NCBI GenBank assembly: GCA_012719545.1
Contig: JAAYAD010000017.1
Location: 1 to 42,841 of the forward strand
From: Clostridiaceae bacterium
Lineage (GTDB): Bacteria > Bacillota > Clostridia > DSM-8532
Reading direction: 5' to 3'
Length of the DNA: 42,841 nucleotides
Numbering within the stretch: position 1 is the first letter of the stretch; each line of letters starts with the position of its first letter. Shown in pieces: positions 22,390 through 30,344 of the stretch. Both the position numbers and the translations under genes were made by a program. The notes under the pieces were generated by a model. It did no database searches. It saw only the letters and a program-made list of their open reading frames with translations, and had not been told where the DNA came from.

Positions 22390-23469
22390 TTAACCCTCCA
22401 GTTTATATTCATCCATAAGGGAGATAAATTCATCTAAAAGGTAAGCCGTATCCATGGGTCCGGGTGCGGCCTCAGGATGGAATTGAACCGTAAAAGTGGG
22501 CATATCAAGATATCTGACACCCTCAACCGTGTTGTCATTCATATTTATATGGCTTACAACAGCCCTTTTGGGGTCAAGTTTTTCGGCCAGCACCGCATAG
22601 CCGTGATTCTGTGATGTTATATATGTTCTGTCCTTTACCAGGTCCTTAACAGGGTGGTTTCCTCCCCTGTGCCCGTACTTGAGTTTTCCTGTATCCCCGC
22701 CGTTGGCAAGAGCCACAAGCTGATGCCCAAGGCATATGCCGAATATGGGCTTTTTGCCCATCAGCTCTTTTAAAACCGCAATCTGGAATTTACAGTCCTT
22801 TGGATCCCCGGGGCCGTTGGACAGCATGATTCCGTCAGGATTGCAGGACAAAATCTCGTCTGCAGTGGAAGATGCGGGGAAAACAATTACTTCGCAGCCT
22901 CTTTTCAAAAGAGAGCGTATTATATTTTCTTTGACCCCATAGTCCAGTAGAGCCACTTTATGCCCGTTTCCTTCATAATGGAGTACTTTTTTTGTTGTAA
23001 CCTCATCTACAGGGTTTGTTATTCTATATTCACGGATTTTTTGCGCCCAATCCTCATATTTAAAATTTGAAACGGTGGTAATTAAACCATTCATGGTTCC
23101 TTTTTCCCTTAATATCCTGGTCAGGGCACGTGTATCTATCCCTTGTATACCGATAATTCCGTTTCTTTTAAGATACTTGTCCAGCGTTTCTTTTGAACGC
23201 CAGTTGCTGGGCTCATCACATAATTCCCGCACAATAAAACCCTTTGGCCATGGAATTACCGATTCGTTGTCGTCATCATTGATGCCATAGTTTCCTATTA
23301 ACGGATATGTCATGGTTACAATCTGCCCGGCATAGGAAGGATCGGTCAGAACTTCCTGATAACCTGTCATTCCGGTATTGAAAACTATTTCACCCAGACA
23401 TGCGCCCTCAGCGCCAAAAGACTCACCAACAAATTGTGTTCCATCTTCCAGAACCAGAATAGCTTTCAT
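22390..23469 (-). CDS. carA: Carbamoyl-phosphate synthase small subunit (glutaminase)
   Basis: The 359-residue subunit hydrolyses glutamine and passes ammonia to CarB. The N-terminal domain starts MKAILVLEDGTQFVGESFGA. The class I glutamine amidotransferase domain has the nucleophile in PIFGICLGHQLVALANG (Cys in GICLGHQ) and the His-Glu pair in FTVQFHPEAAPGP. AAGGAG lies upstream of the ATG. Because both arginine and pyrimidine synthesis use carbamoyl phosphate, its place after pyrF indicates pyrimidine control here. Confidence 0.98.
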   Translation of the reverse strand: MKAILVLEDGTQFVGESFGAEGACLGEIVFNTGMTGYQEVLTDPSYAGQIVTMTYPLIGNYGINDDDNESVIPWPKGFIVRELCDEPSNWRSKETLDKYLKRNGIIGIQGIDTRALTRILREKGTMNGLITTVSNFKYEDWAQKIREYRITNPVDEVTTKKVLHYEGNGHKVALLDYGVKENIIRSLLKRGCEVIVFPASSTADEILSCNPDGIMLSNGPGDPKDCKFQIAVLKELMGKKPIFGICLGHQLVALANGGDTGKLKYGHRGGNHPVKDLVKDRTYITSQNHGYAVLAEKLDPKRAVVSHINMNDNTVEGVRYLDMPTFTVQFHPEAAPGPMDTAYLLDEFISLMDEYKLEG

Positions 23470-23696
23470 TTCTTTTATCCTTTCTCCTTAAAACTTCAAT
23501 CCGTCATCGTATTAAGGATTGATATTAAAAAAATTATATCATCTTTTTGCTTGCATATAAATGCATAAATATACAGATATTAAAGAAAATTTTTAAAAAT
23601 ATTAATTATTTAAGTATAAAAATGCACTCTGTGCTAAGTTATTTATCTTTATGTATTCCCTTGGCAGGGGGCATTTTACAGGTCAGCAGAATAATT
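23470..23696. other. AT-rich spacer between pyrF and carA
   Basis: About 227 bases, very AT-rich, with no coding frame of note. A TATAAT lies upstream of carA on the minus strand but lacks a good -35 at the right distance, so a separate carAB promoter is only possible. A short G/C-rich block near 23661-23674 could form a weak hairpin. Confidence 0.4.
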
Positions 23697-24638
23697 CTAT
23701 AGACCTATGGCACTTAATATATCCTCTTTCATCCTTTGGGCCTCGGCTCTTGCCGCCTTGTCGAATTCCTCATGGGTAAACTTATCCTTCCATGCGTCAA
23801 GCTTATATGCGCACATGAGGCTTCTTGAAGCGTTGACGATTGCACCAAGGCCATTTTTATCAAAGGCTTGGGCAATGTCGGAGGCTTTTCCTCCCTGTGC
23901 TCCGTATCCGGGGACCAGTATCCATGCTTTGGGCATCCTTTTTCTTAGCTCTTTTAGCTGCTCAGGCCATGTTGCGCCTACAACAGCCCCAACAGAAGAA
24001 TATCCGCAGCTTCCTATTGTGGTCTCTCCCCATTTACTTACCATATCCGCCATGGCCTCATACACTTTTCTGCCATCAGAAAGTGTCAGATCCTGCAGTT
24101 CTACCGAAGAAGGATTTGAGGTTTTAACAAGTATGAATATTCCCTTCCCGTATTCTTCACATGCCTTAATAAAAGGCTTTATGCCGTCGCTTCCTAAGTA
24201 TGGGTTGACTGTCAGGGCGTCTGTATTGAAAGCGGCCTTATTCTCACCATAAATTTGGGGCATTCCCAAGTATGCCGCAGAATAGGCTTCGGCAGTTGTT
24301 CCAATGTCGTTTCTCTTGCCATCGGCTATGACCAGCATATTTTTGCTTTCAGCATACCTTACTGTCTCATGGAATACCCTGATTCCTTCTGTACCGTACA
24401 TTTCGTAATAGGCAAGCTGGGGCTTTACGGCAGGAATAATATCATGTACTGCGTCAATCAATTTTTTGTTGAATTCCAGTATGCTTTCTGCTGCTGCTTT
24501 ATACGGGCATGAGTTTTGCCTAAGAGCCTTTTCCTTTATGGAGTCAGGAATATACTCCAGCTTTGGATCAAGGCCCAAAACAGAAGGGTTCTTTTTTTCA
24601 ATTATTTTTGCTGCAAGTCTGTCTGAGAAATTCACCAT
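23697..24638 (-). CDS. pyrF: Orotidine 5'-phosphate decarboxylase, long (type 2) form
   Basis: The 313-residue enzyme converts OMP to UMP. It starts MVNFSDRLAAKIIEKKNPSV and has LGLDPKLEYIPD, the catalytic Lys/Asp set in VIADGKRNDIGTTAEAYS, and the phosphate-binding end ILVPGYGAQGGKASDIAQAF. The length and the extended N-terminus fit the type 2 subfamily rather than the 240-residue Bacillus type. GGAGG lies 4 bases before the ATG. It is separated from pyrC by a 193-base spacer that holds a dispersed repeat. Confidence 0.96.
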   Translation of the reverse strand: MVNFSDRLAAKIIEKKNPSVLGLDPKLEYIPDSIKEKALRQNSCPYKAAAESILEFNKKLIDAVHDIIPAVKPQLAYYEMYGTEGIRVFHETVRYAESKNMLVIADGKRNDIGTTAEAYSAAYLGMPQIYGENKAAFNTDALTVNPYLGSDGIKPFIKACEEYGKGIFILVKTSNPSSVELQDLTLSDGRKVYEAMADMVSKWGETTIGSCGYSSVGAVVGATWPEQLKELRKRMPKAWILVPGYGAQGGKASDIAQAFDKNGLGAIVNASRSLMCAYKLDAWKDKFTHEEFDKAARAEAQRMKEDILSAIGL

Positions 24639-24695
24639 TCATCCTCCTTACTTTTCCGGCGACTGTGTCTTGTTCGTGCTGCTAAAGCCTTTAGG

Positions 24696-24784
24696 CATTT
24701 AGCGCTCCGTGAAAACGTCCGGTTTCAAGCCGCGCTCGCTACGCTGTCCGTACTTCGCTTTTAATGACAGCAGGCATGCCGCTC
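24696..24784. repeat. Dispersed ~90-bp repeat, copy A, inside the pyr operon
   Basis: The segment beginning ATTTAGCGCTCCGTGAAAAC and running through CGCGCTCGCTACGCTGTCCG to GCATGCCGCTCC matches, in reverse complement, 27985-28072. Blocks of 10-20 identical bases alternate with small differences. It is intergenic and has no reading frame of interest. Its GC content is higher than the flanks. Confidence 0.8.
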
Positions 24785-24831
24785 CTATTCACTGTCTGCT
24801 GTACTTCTTAAAATCAAACCGCAAAGATTCA

Positions 24832-26103
24832 TTAAGCCTCGTAGACAATCCTGCCGCTTACAAAGGTGGTCACGATTCTGCCTTTCACTTTGAAGCCGTC
24901 AAAGGGTGAATTTTTGCTTTTTGAAAGAAAAGCTGACACATCAATTGAATACTCGTTATCAAGGTCAACTAAAATTATGTCTGCCGCTTTTCCGGTTTCA
25001 ATGGTTCCTCTGTCGATGTTCAGAAGTTTTGATGGAGCTGTTGAAAGCTTATGAACCAGTTGAGGAAGCGATAGTATTCCTGTTGCCACAAGATATGTGT
25101 AGGACAGCGGAAATGCTGTTTCAAAGCCCACTATGCCATTTGGTGCAAGATCAAACTCCACATTCTTTTCATCAAAATGATGGGGTGCGTGATCTGTTGC
25201 TATAATATCAATTGTTCCATCCCTTAAGCCCTCTTTTACTGCCTCTACATCTTCACTTGTCCTGAGGGGCGGGTTCATTTTTGCGTTGGTGTTGTATCCT
25301 TTACAGGCTTCTTCTGTTAATGTGAAATAGTGAGGGCAGGTTTCAGCGGTAACCTTTACTCCCCGCCTTTTTGCGTCACGGATAAGCTGCACGGAAGTTT
25401 TTGTTGACACATGGGCTATGTGAATAGGTACCTTTGTGTATTCGGATAATAAGATTTCTCTTGCTACCATTACATCTTCAGCCGAAGACGGGATACCCCT
25501 TAAGCCCAGCATGGTGGAAACTACTCCTTCATTCATGCTTCCGCCTTCAGCCAAATCAAGGTCCTCACAATGGGATATTACAGGAAGGTTAAACTGTGAA
25601 GCATAAATCATTCCCTTTTTCATAACCGAGGAATTCATAACTGGCCTTCCGTCATCGGAAACAGCAACTATTCCTGCCTCCTTCATGCTTCCCATTTCAG
25701 AAAGCTCTTCACCTGCCTGACCCTTTGTAATGGAGCCTATTGGATAAACATTTACCACGCCTTCCCGCTTTGCTTTATCCATTATATAGCGAACAACCGC
25801 AGCATTATCTACTACCGGATTTGTATTAGGCATGCAGGCAATTGAAGTAAATCCGCCTTTTGCTGCGCTTCTTGTACCGCTTGCAATGTCTTCCTTGTAT
25901 TCAAAACCAGGATCCCTTAAATGGCAGTGGGCATCAACAAGGCCGGGCAGAGCATACAGTCCGTTTCCCTCAAGTATCCTGTCGGCATCTTGCAGGCAGT
26001 CCTTTCCGATATGGGCAACTATGCCGTTATCTATATACAAATCAACATTTTCGGTTACAGCATCATGGTTTACCAGTCTAACGTTTTTAATCAGGTATCT
26101 CAT
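24832..26103 (-). CDS. pyrC: Dihydroorotase
   Basis: The 423-residue amidohydrolase closes carbamoyl aspartate to dihydroorotate. The metal site HCH appears in LPGLVDAHCHLRDPGFEYKE, followed by the class I signature GTRSAAKGGFTSIACMPNTN; further His ligands are in ISHCEDLDLA and IHIAHVSTK, and the catalytic Asp in DIIATDHAPHHFDEK. Length and motifs match the Bacillus-type enzyme. It overlaps pyrB by 4 bases, and the C-terminal end KAADIILVDLD is typical. Confidence 0.97.
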   Translation of the reverse strand: MRYLIKNVRLVNHDAVTENVDLYIDNGIVAHIGKDCLQDADRILEGNGLYALPGLVDAHCHLRDPGFEYKEDIASGTRSAAKGGFTSIACMPNTNPVVDNAAVVRYIMDKAKREGVVNVYPIGSITKGQAGEELSEMGSMKEAGIVAVSDDGRPVMNSSVMKKGMIYASQFNLPVISHCEDLDLAEGGSMNEGVVSTMLGLRGIPSSAEDVMVAREILLSEYTKVPIHIAHVSTKTSVQLIRDAKRRGVKVTAETCPHYFTLTEEACKGYNTNAKMNPPLRTSEDVEAVKEGLRDGTIDIIATDHAPHHFDEKNVEFDLAPNGIVGFETAFPLSYTYLVATGILSLPQLVHKLSTAPSKLLNIDRGTIETGKAADIILVDLDNEYSIDVSAFLSKSKNSPFDGFKVKGRIVTTFVSGRIVYEA

Positions 26104-27026
26104 TTTTCTTCCCTCCCTGTCAAAAGGTATAACAGAGCCATTCTTACTGCTACTCCATTGGTTACCTGGGTCTCAATAACCGAGTTATCACCGTCAATTA
26201 AGGCTGATGTCATCTCAAGACCTCTGTTTACCGGCCCGGGATGCATAAGAAGCACATCTTTTCTGGCTCCTTTTATATTTTCACCGTTTAGTCCAAAGAA
26301 TCTGGAATACTCAGCCGGTGAAGGGAAAAGAGCTTTTTTCTGCCTCTCAAGCTGGATTCGCAGGCTCATAACAACATCGCAATCTTTAACCGCATCTTCA
26401 ATGCTTTCACATATTCTTGCGCCATAAGCTTCCATTCCCGGGGGCATGAGGGTTGATGGGGCATATACATTAACTTCCGCTCCCATTTTTTTAAGGCCTA
26501 TTATATTGCTTCTGGCAACACGGCTGTGGTATATGTCCCCCAATATGGCCACCTTAAGTCCTTTAATGCCTCCTAGTGCCTCCTTAATTGTGAACATATC
26601 AAGCAGTGCCTGGGTTGGATGCTCGTGCATTCCGTCTCCCGCATTAATTACAGAAGCCTTCACATTTCTGGCCAGAAGGTGGGGCGCACCTGATTTGCTG
26701 TGTCTGATAATTATAATGTCCGTTCCCATGGCATCCAGGGTTCTGCCTGTGTCAATAAGGGTTTCGCCCTTAGCCACACTGCTGGTTGCAACGGATACAT
26801 TGACGGCATTTGCTCCCATATACTTGGATGCAAGTTCAAAGGAAACCCTTGTCCTTGTACTGTTTTCGTAGAACAGTGTTACTACTGTTCTTCCCTGCAG
26901 GTAGTTGACCCTCTTTATCTTGCCAACTACGATTTTTTTCATATCCCTGGCCGTATCAAGAATGGTACCAATATCCTCAGGGCTCATGTCCTCAAGCCCC
27001 AGTATGTCCTTTGAGCGCAGCTTCAT
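26100..27026 (-). CDS. pyrB: Aspartate carbamoyltransferase catalytic subunit
   Basis: The 308-residue enzyme condenses carbamoyl phosphate with aspartate. The carbamoyl-phosphate loop is TLFYENSTRTRVSFELA, with DGMHEHPTQALLDMFTI and VAILGDIYHSRVARSNI following. No pyrI regulatory subunit is present, as in Gram-positive ATCases. It is the first gene of the operon pyrB-pyrC-pyrF-carA-carB, read from a leader that carries two terminator-like hairpins. pyrR, pyrD, pyrK and pyrE are not in the window. Confidence 0.97.
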   Translation of the reverse strand: MKLRSKDILGLEDMSPEDIGTILDTARDMKKIVVGKIKRVNYLQGRTVVTLFYENSTRTRVSFELASKYMGANAVNVSVATSSVAKGETLIDTGRTLDAMGTDIIIIRHSKSGAPHLLARNVKASVINAGDGMHEHPTQALLDMFTIKEALGGIKGLKVAILGDIYHSRVARSNIIGLKKMGAEVNVYAPSTLMPPGMEAYGARICESIEDAVKDCDVVMSLRIQLERQKKALFPSPAEYSRFFGLNGENIKGARKDVLLMHPGPVNRGLEMTSALIDGDNSVIETQVTNGVAVRMALLYLLTGREEK

Positions 27027-27103
27027 CTTTACCAGCCTTTCTGTGATTTTTTAACTCTTTTTTCGACCAACGCACTTAAGATAATTTTCCCGGAAAATAA
27101 AAA

Positions 27104-27123
27104 TAGTAAGACTTTCGTCTTAC
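27104..27123 (-). terminator. Second terminator-like hairpin in the pyrB leader
   Basis: AGTAAGAC and GTCTTACT pair across a 4-base loop. On the minus strand a stretch of ATTTTTATTTT follows, giving terminator geometry about 80 bases before pyrB. Confidence 0.6.
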
Positions 27124-27180
27124 TATTTAAAAAACAATAATTCAATTTTTCCAAACAAAAATTCCTTAATAGAAAAACCT

Positions 27181-27221
27181 GAAAGAAAAAGCAGTCCGAG
27201 CAGGCTTCCTGCTCTTGGGAC
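27181..27221 (-). promoter_or_regulatory. First hairpin of the pyrB leader, probable attenuator
   Basis: GAGCAGG (27198-27204) pairs with CCTGCTC (27208-27214), extended by GTCC/GGAC with a 3-base bulge. On the minus strand TGCTTTTTCTTTC follows. This is a strong intrinsic terminator inside the leader, so the operon is expected to be controlled by termination versus read-through. No clear PyrR consensus loop was recognised. Confidence 0.6.
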
Positions 27222-27293
27222 ATGGGGTATGCATTTAAATCTATTAATGCTTAACACCATTTCTTTTCCCTTTCCTTTCAAGTTATCCCGATT

Positions 27294-27323
27294 ATATTAC
27301 CATATGGATAATGAGCTTGTCCA
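27294..27323 (-). promoter_or_regulatory. Candidate pyr operon promoter
   Basis: TGGACA (27318-27323), 18 bases, TAATAT (27294-27299) on the minus strand. An overlapping TATAAT lies 3 bases further on with a 21-base spacer. The transcript leader would be about 260 bases. Confidence 0.45.
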
Positions 27324-27617
27324 GTATAAAAATAAATTTTTTTACTCCATTTATTGTTCTGCATCTTTATGAGAAGTAGAAACGGTATAAGTCATTATAA
27401 GCAAATGAAAGTTTTTTGTGCAGGAAACATTATGGCTTGATTTCACAGGATATAGATGACTTCACCATTCCGGAATTGTTAGGAACATTGCTTTTTCTGG
27501 CTTAACTTTCCGTTTCCCATTGAAAGGAGTGGCCTTAGGGAATTATTTTCATTTGATTTGCACATTGATGATATGCTACTTTATTAAAGTGAGTTAATAT
27601 TATTGGGGGGTTAATAA
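27324..27617. other. Intergenic region between divergent pyrB and the small membrane gene
   Basis: No gene or RNA is supported. A rightward promoter candidate, TTGCAC (27558-27563), 17 bases, TTATTA (27581-27586), could serve the gene at 27618. The rest is AT-rich with no strong inverted repeat. Confidence 0.4.
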
Positions 27618-27902
27618 TTGAACGGAAGGAACAACACAAGCAGACTTCGTATCTTCATTGATACTGCGGCGAAGAAATTTACAGGCATGAATAAAGGAAG
27701 CAAGATACTTTTAAAGGTTGGATCCTTCGTATTTTTTGCCTTCCTGATAGTTGCCCTCGTACTCTGCGTGCTTTACAGCATCGGTTTTTCAGCCTTTAAC
27801 GGCCAATATCAGCTCATTGAATGGACTGTACTTTATTCATTCAGGTTCTGGGTTATGATTGTTATAGGGGCTTTTATACTGGACTACTTAGTAAGAAAAT
27901 AA
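27618..27902 (+). CDS. Small membrane protein, 94 residues, unknown
   Basis: The TTG start at 27618 has GGGGGG 7 bases upstream. The protein has a basic N-terminus (MNGRNNTSRLRIFIDTAAKK) and two membrane helices, at about 34-55 (VGSFVFFAFLIVALVLCVLY) and 75-90 (FWVMIVIGAFILDYL). It is the only rightward protein gene in the host part of the window. A repeat element with terminal inverted repeats begins 11 bases after its stop. No family is recognised. Confidence 0.65.
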   Translation: MNGRNNTSRLRIFIDTAAKKFTGMNKGSKILLKVGSFVFFAFLIVALVLCVLYSIGFSAFNGQYQLIEWTVLYSFRFWVMIVIGAFILDYLVRK

Positions 27903-27912
27903 AAAATATTAA

Positions 27913-28139
27913 ATGTCAGACTGTGCAAAGACTCTATTACATAATTCGAAAAGTATTAAAAATACAAAGTAATCTTGATAATAAGCGGCGTGGCTGCTGC
28001 GATTTAAAGCGGAGCAGGATAGCGAAGCGAGCGCGACTTGAAAACCGGATGTTTTCACGGAGCGCTAAATCGCTGCAGCCTACAGCCGCTCTAAAAGAAA
28101 ATTATTAATGTAAAGATTAGTCTTCGCACAGTCTGACAT
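27913..28139. mobile_element. 227-bp element with 21-bp terminal inverted repeats (MITE-like)
   Basis: The left end ATGTCAGACTGTGCAAAGAC plus T (27913-27933) and the right end (28119-28139) are inverted copies agreeing at 20 of 21 positions. No transposase frame lies inside. The interior holds copy B of the dispersed repeat, itself partly self-complementary near its edges (AGCGGC and GCCGCT). No clear target-site duplication was seen. Confidence 0.65.
27985..28072. repeat. Dispersed ~90-bp repeat, copy B, inside the MITE-like element
   Basis: Inverted relative to copy A at 24696-24784. Shared blocks include TTTCACGGAGCGCTAAAT and the GCGAGCGCG core. Confidence 0.8.
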
Positions 28140-28143
28140 GCAA

Positions 28144-28172
28144 AAGGCGGGAAAAGTCCCGCCTTCTTTGTT
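28144..28172. terminator. Bidirectional terminator hairpin
   Basis: AAGGCGGGA (28144-28152) pairs with TCCCGCCTT (28157-28165). T-rich DNA follows on the plus strand and the DUF3048 gene ends 14 bases away on the minus strand, so it probably ends that gene and blocks read-through from the left. Confidence 0.75.
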
Positions 28173-28179
28173 TCTTCAA

Positions 28180-29244
28180 CTATTTTATTGTAACATAATT
28201 TAGATCAGGAACAATTTCAATCCATGTCTGACCGAGGTTTAATACTAACGGGTCACCATTTTCAAGAGTATATTTTGTCTGGCTGTCCCTGGCACTCTTT
28301 GACCATTTTATGGGCACTGCCTTTCCGCCCGTTATGTAGAATCCATTGCCTGAACCTATATTTTTAAAATCCCTTCGGCCTTCCTTATCACCCGGAATAA
28401 GAGGTGAACTAATTTTTTGAACAATTATATTGGCAGCCTTAACCTGTTCGTTGGTATTTCTCTCAATATGAGGCTTACCCAAACGGGTTCTCTCATACTG
28501 GCTGGTTTCAGCATTATAAGTAAAACCGCAATAGTTTTCTCCATGTGAATCAAACTTTATGGTTATGTCGGTTGCGGTTTGTCCGTCCTGGGGAATTACC
28601 AGTGTATCATGGTACTTAAATGGGAATGACTGTTTGGGCTCAGTCCTGTACTTTAAAGCAGCTATCTGATTTTCGATGCGTTCCTTTGATGTATATGTAT
28701 CCTGCCAATTTTTCTTGTCGTTGGTTATATCCCAAAATGCTTTTCCATGGACAAGACCGTCTATGTGATTAATTTTAAGCTTTTGAATATCGCTCTTGGC
28801 AAATGGACTTCCGCCTACATGAGTATAAACTGCGTCATACTCCATGGCATAATCCAGAAAATAGTGGCGTGCGCTTCTTACCGGCCCCACCATTTCAGGC
28901 ATTGTTCCCCAGAAAAATGCCATATAACGTGTGATATTGGCCTCAGCCAGCATCTCATAAATTATCTGAGCCTGAATTATTCCTCCCTGGGGCAATACCC
29001 TGTCACCCTGATTGTCTATCATAACTGCGACAGGTCTTATGGAACTGTCGGGTATTACAAAACCCTCTCCGAATTTTGGCTCCTCTTTAGGTTCTTCTGT
29101 TGGTTGTGTGGGTTCCTGGGGTTGGGTTTGAGTTGGGGTAGGAGTAGGAGTCTCGCTTTCCTTTACGGTTTGCTGGCCTTTGCAGGAAGACATGAAAATA
29201 AGTATAAAGGCAAACAGCAGAATAAGGACTGTTTTCTTATGCAT
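28180..29244 (-). CDS. DUF3048 (YerB-type) lipoprotein
   Basis: Starting at ATG 29244 (MHKKTVLILLFAFILIFMSS then Cys21) the protein has a lipoprotein signal with a SSC lipobox. A Pro/Thr/Glu-rich spacer with repeated PTPTPTQTQPQ and EEPKEEPK text (about 30-60) leads to the folded part. The core RPVAVMIDNQGDRVLPQGGI and GPVRSARHYFLDYAMEYDAV are signatures of the DUF3048 family (Bacillus YerB), whose biochemical role is not established. GAGGTGG lies about 8 bases upstream. It acts outside the cytoplasmic membrane. Confidence 0.88.
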   Translation of the reverse strand: MHKKTVLILLFAFILIFMSSCKGQQTVKESETPTPTPTQTQPQEPTQPTEEPKEEPKFGEGFVIPDSSIRPVAVMIDNQGDRVLPQGGIIQAQIIYEMLAEANITRYMAFFWGTMPEMVGPVRSARHYFLDYAMEYDAVYTHVGGSPFAKSDIQKLKINHIDGLVHGKAFWDITNDKKNWQDTYTSKERIENQIAALKYRTEPKQSFPFKYHDTLVIPQDGQTATDITIKFDSHGENYCGFTYNAETSQYERTRLGKPHIERNTNEQVKAANIIVQKISSPLIPGDKEGRRDFKNIGSGNGFYITGGKAVPIKWSKSARDSQTKYTLENGDPLVLNLGQTWIEIVPDLNYVTIK

Positions 29245-29292
29245 CCTTACGTCCACCTCTTTTCATTAGTATAGAAATGAAAATAGAAATGT

Positions 29293-29336
29293 GCGGTTCC
29301 AGGAAAACGTTGTTTTTAACGTATTCCTGGAACCGC
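29293..29336. terminator. 13-bp inverted repeat between DUF1292 and DUF3048 genes
   Basis: GCGGTTCCAGGAA (29293-29305) and TTCCTGGAACCGC (29324-29336) are perfect complements around an 18-base loop that itself can pair (AACGTT/AACGT). On the minus strand ACATTTCTATTTTC follows, so it may terminate the ruvX unit. The size is large for a simple terminator. Confidence 0.5.
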
Positions 29337-29491
29337 TAAGTAAATGGCAAATTTCTAAGAACTTTTATACGGCTTTGATTACTGCTTTGCCCCGGTTGTC
29401 AAGTTATTAAATTGCCTGCAATCAAATTTTTTAAGATGCTAAAACTGTTAAGAAGCCTTGCACGTTGAAAAGCCGTAAAAAGAAAGAAGAG

Positions 29492-29510
29492 GGATCTTTA
29501 TTCAAGATCC
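29492..29510 (-). terminator. Terminator overlapping the DUF1292 stop
   Basis: GGATCTT and AAGATCC pair around 5 bases, and on the minus strand CTCTTCTTTCTTTTTAC follows. The stop codon lies in the loop region. Confidence 0.55.
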
Positions 29511-29812
29511 TCATCTTCGTCATCGTATTCATCCAGCTGTTCCTGGAATGCTTCAAAAGCTCTCTCGAGCTCATCATCGTCCTCTACGGGAACAAGATAT
29601 TCCTCGTCACCATTTTTCTCAATCTTCATGATGATGACTTCGGACTCGCAATCTTCGCCGCACTCGTGGTGGTCGTGACCGCATCCGTCTTCTTCTATAG
29701 GAAGAAGAACGACATATTCATCGTCATCCACCAATACGGTGTCAATATACTCACATTTGATGGTATCTCCGTCTTCGCCGGTAAGTTCAATAATTTCGTT
29801 TTCGTAATCCAT
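29498..29812 (-). CDS. DUF1292 family protein (YrzB-like)
   Basis: The 104-residue acidic protein starts MDYENEIIELTGEDGDTIKC and has DTVLVDDDEYVVLLPIEEDG, the DUF1292 core, and a C-terminal acidic run of Asp and Glu. A His/Cys stretch (CGHDHHECGEDC) in the middle is an unusual insertion that may bind metal. In many Firmicutes a DUF1292 gene follows ruvX, as here (13 bases apart). Function in the family is not established. GGAG precedes the ATG. Confidence 0.88.
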   Translation of the reverse strand: MDYENEIIELTGEDGDTIKCEYIDTVLVDDDEYVVLLPIEEDGCGHDHHECGEDCESEVIIMKIEKNGDEEYLVPVEDDDELERAFEAFQEQLDEYDDEDEDLE

Positions 29813-29824
29813 AATTATCTCCTT

Positions 29825-30256
29825 TCAGTCTTTAATAGTCCTATTAGCGGAATCCAAATAGCCTTGCAGGATAAAAGCCGCTGCCATCTGGTCAATCCTG
29901 TCCTTCTGGTTTTTAGCTTTTATACCCATATCATGCATAGCCCGCTGGGCCATGACAGTGGTCAGCCGTTCGTCCCAGGGAATAATTTCAACCTGAGGAA
30001 CAGCCTCCTGCAATTCTTTAATGAAATCCCTGGTCTTTAGTTCCCTTTCCCCCACAGTACCATCCATGTTGCGGGGAATGCCTACGAGAATGGCCTTACA
30101 CCCCAGGGAAGCAACTAACTCGCATATCCGCTGAATAGGCTTACGAATATCATTCCTCCATTTTATTGTTTCCAACATCTGTGCTGTCATTCCTAAAGGA
30201 TCACTGACTGCGACTCCAATCCTCGCATCACCATAATCCAAGCATAATATGCGCAT
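29825..30256 (-). CDS. ruvX: RuvX/YqgF-type Holliday junction resolvase or rRNA-processing nuclease
   Basis: The 143-residue protein begins MRILCLDYGDARIGVAVSDP, the RNase H-like YqgF motif with the first catalytic Asp. CKAILVGIPRNMDGTVGERE and IPWDERLTTVMAQRAM supply the others, and DRIDQMAAAFILQGYLD ends it. The start at 30256 has GGAG 7 bases upstream; the longer frame to 30268 is less likely. Family members act in 16S rRNA 5'-end processing and possibly recombination. Confidence 0.93.
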   Translation of the reverse strand: MRILCLDYGDARIGVAVSDPLGMTAQMLETIKWRNDIRKPIQRICELVASLGCKAILVGIPRNMDGTVGERELKTRDFIKELQEAVPQVEIIPWDERLTTVMAQRAMHDMGIKAKNQKDRIDQMAAAFILQGYLDSANRTIKD

Positions 30257-30344
30257 AAATTGCTCCATTTATAATCCTCAAAATATAACCGGTATTTGCC
30301 ATTCCATGCATCCATCATATCCTATACAAGCCTAAAAAGCAAGC

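Noticed and set aside
27029..27223. 64-codon minus-strand frame in the pyrB leader, possible leader peptide
   Set aside because: No ribosome-binding site, low-complexity Phe/Leu text, and it simply reads through the two attenuator hairpins.
27401..27505. Stop-to-stop plus frame ending DIDDFTIPELLGTLLFLA, looks like a protein tail
   Set aside because: Only 34 codons, no start or ribosome-binding site, and no family recognised; probably chance.
27821..28108. 95-codon plus-strand frame across the small membrane gene and the MITE-like element
   Set aside because: Overlaps the real gene out of frame and runs through repeat DNA; no start signal.
29350..29480. Possible long inverted repeat (CTTTTATACGGCTTT versus AAAAGCCGTAAAAAG)
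   Set aside because: Arms are imperfect and about 90 bases apart; a chance match is likely.
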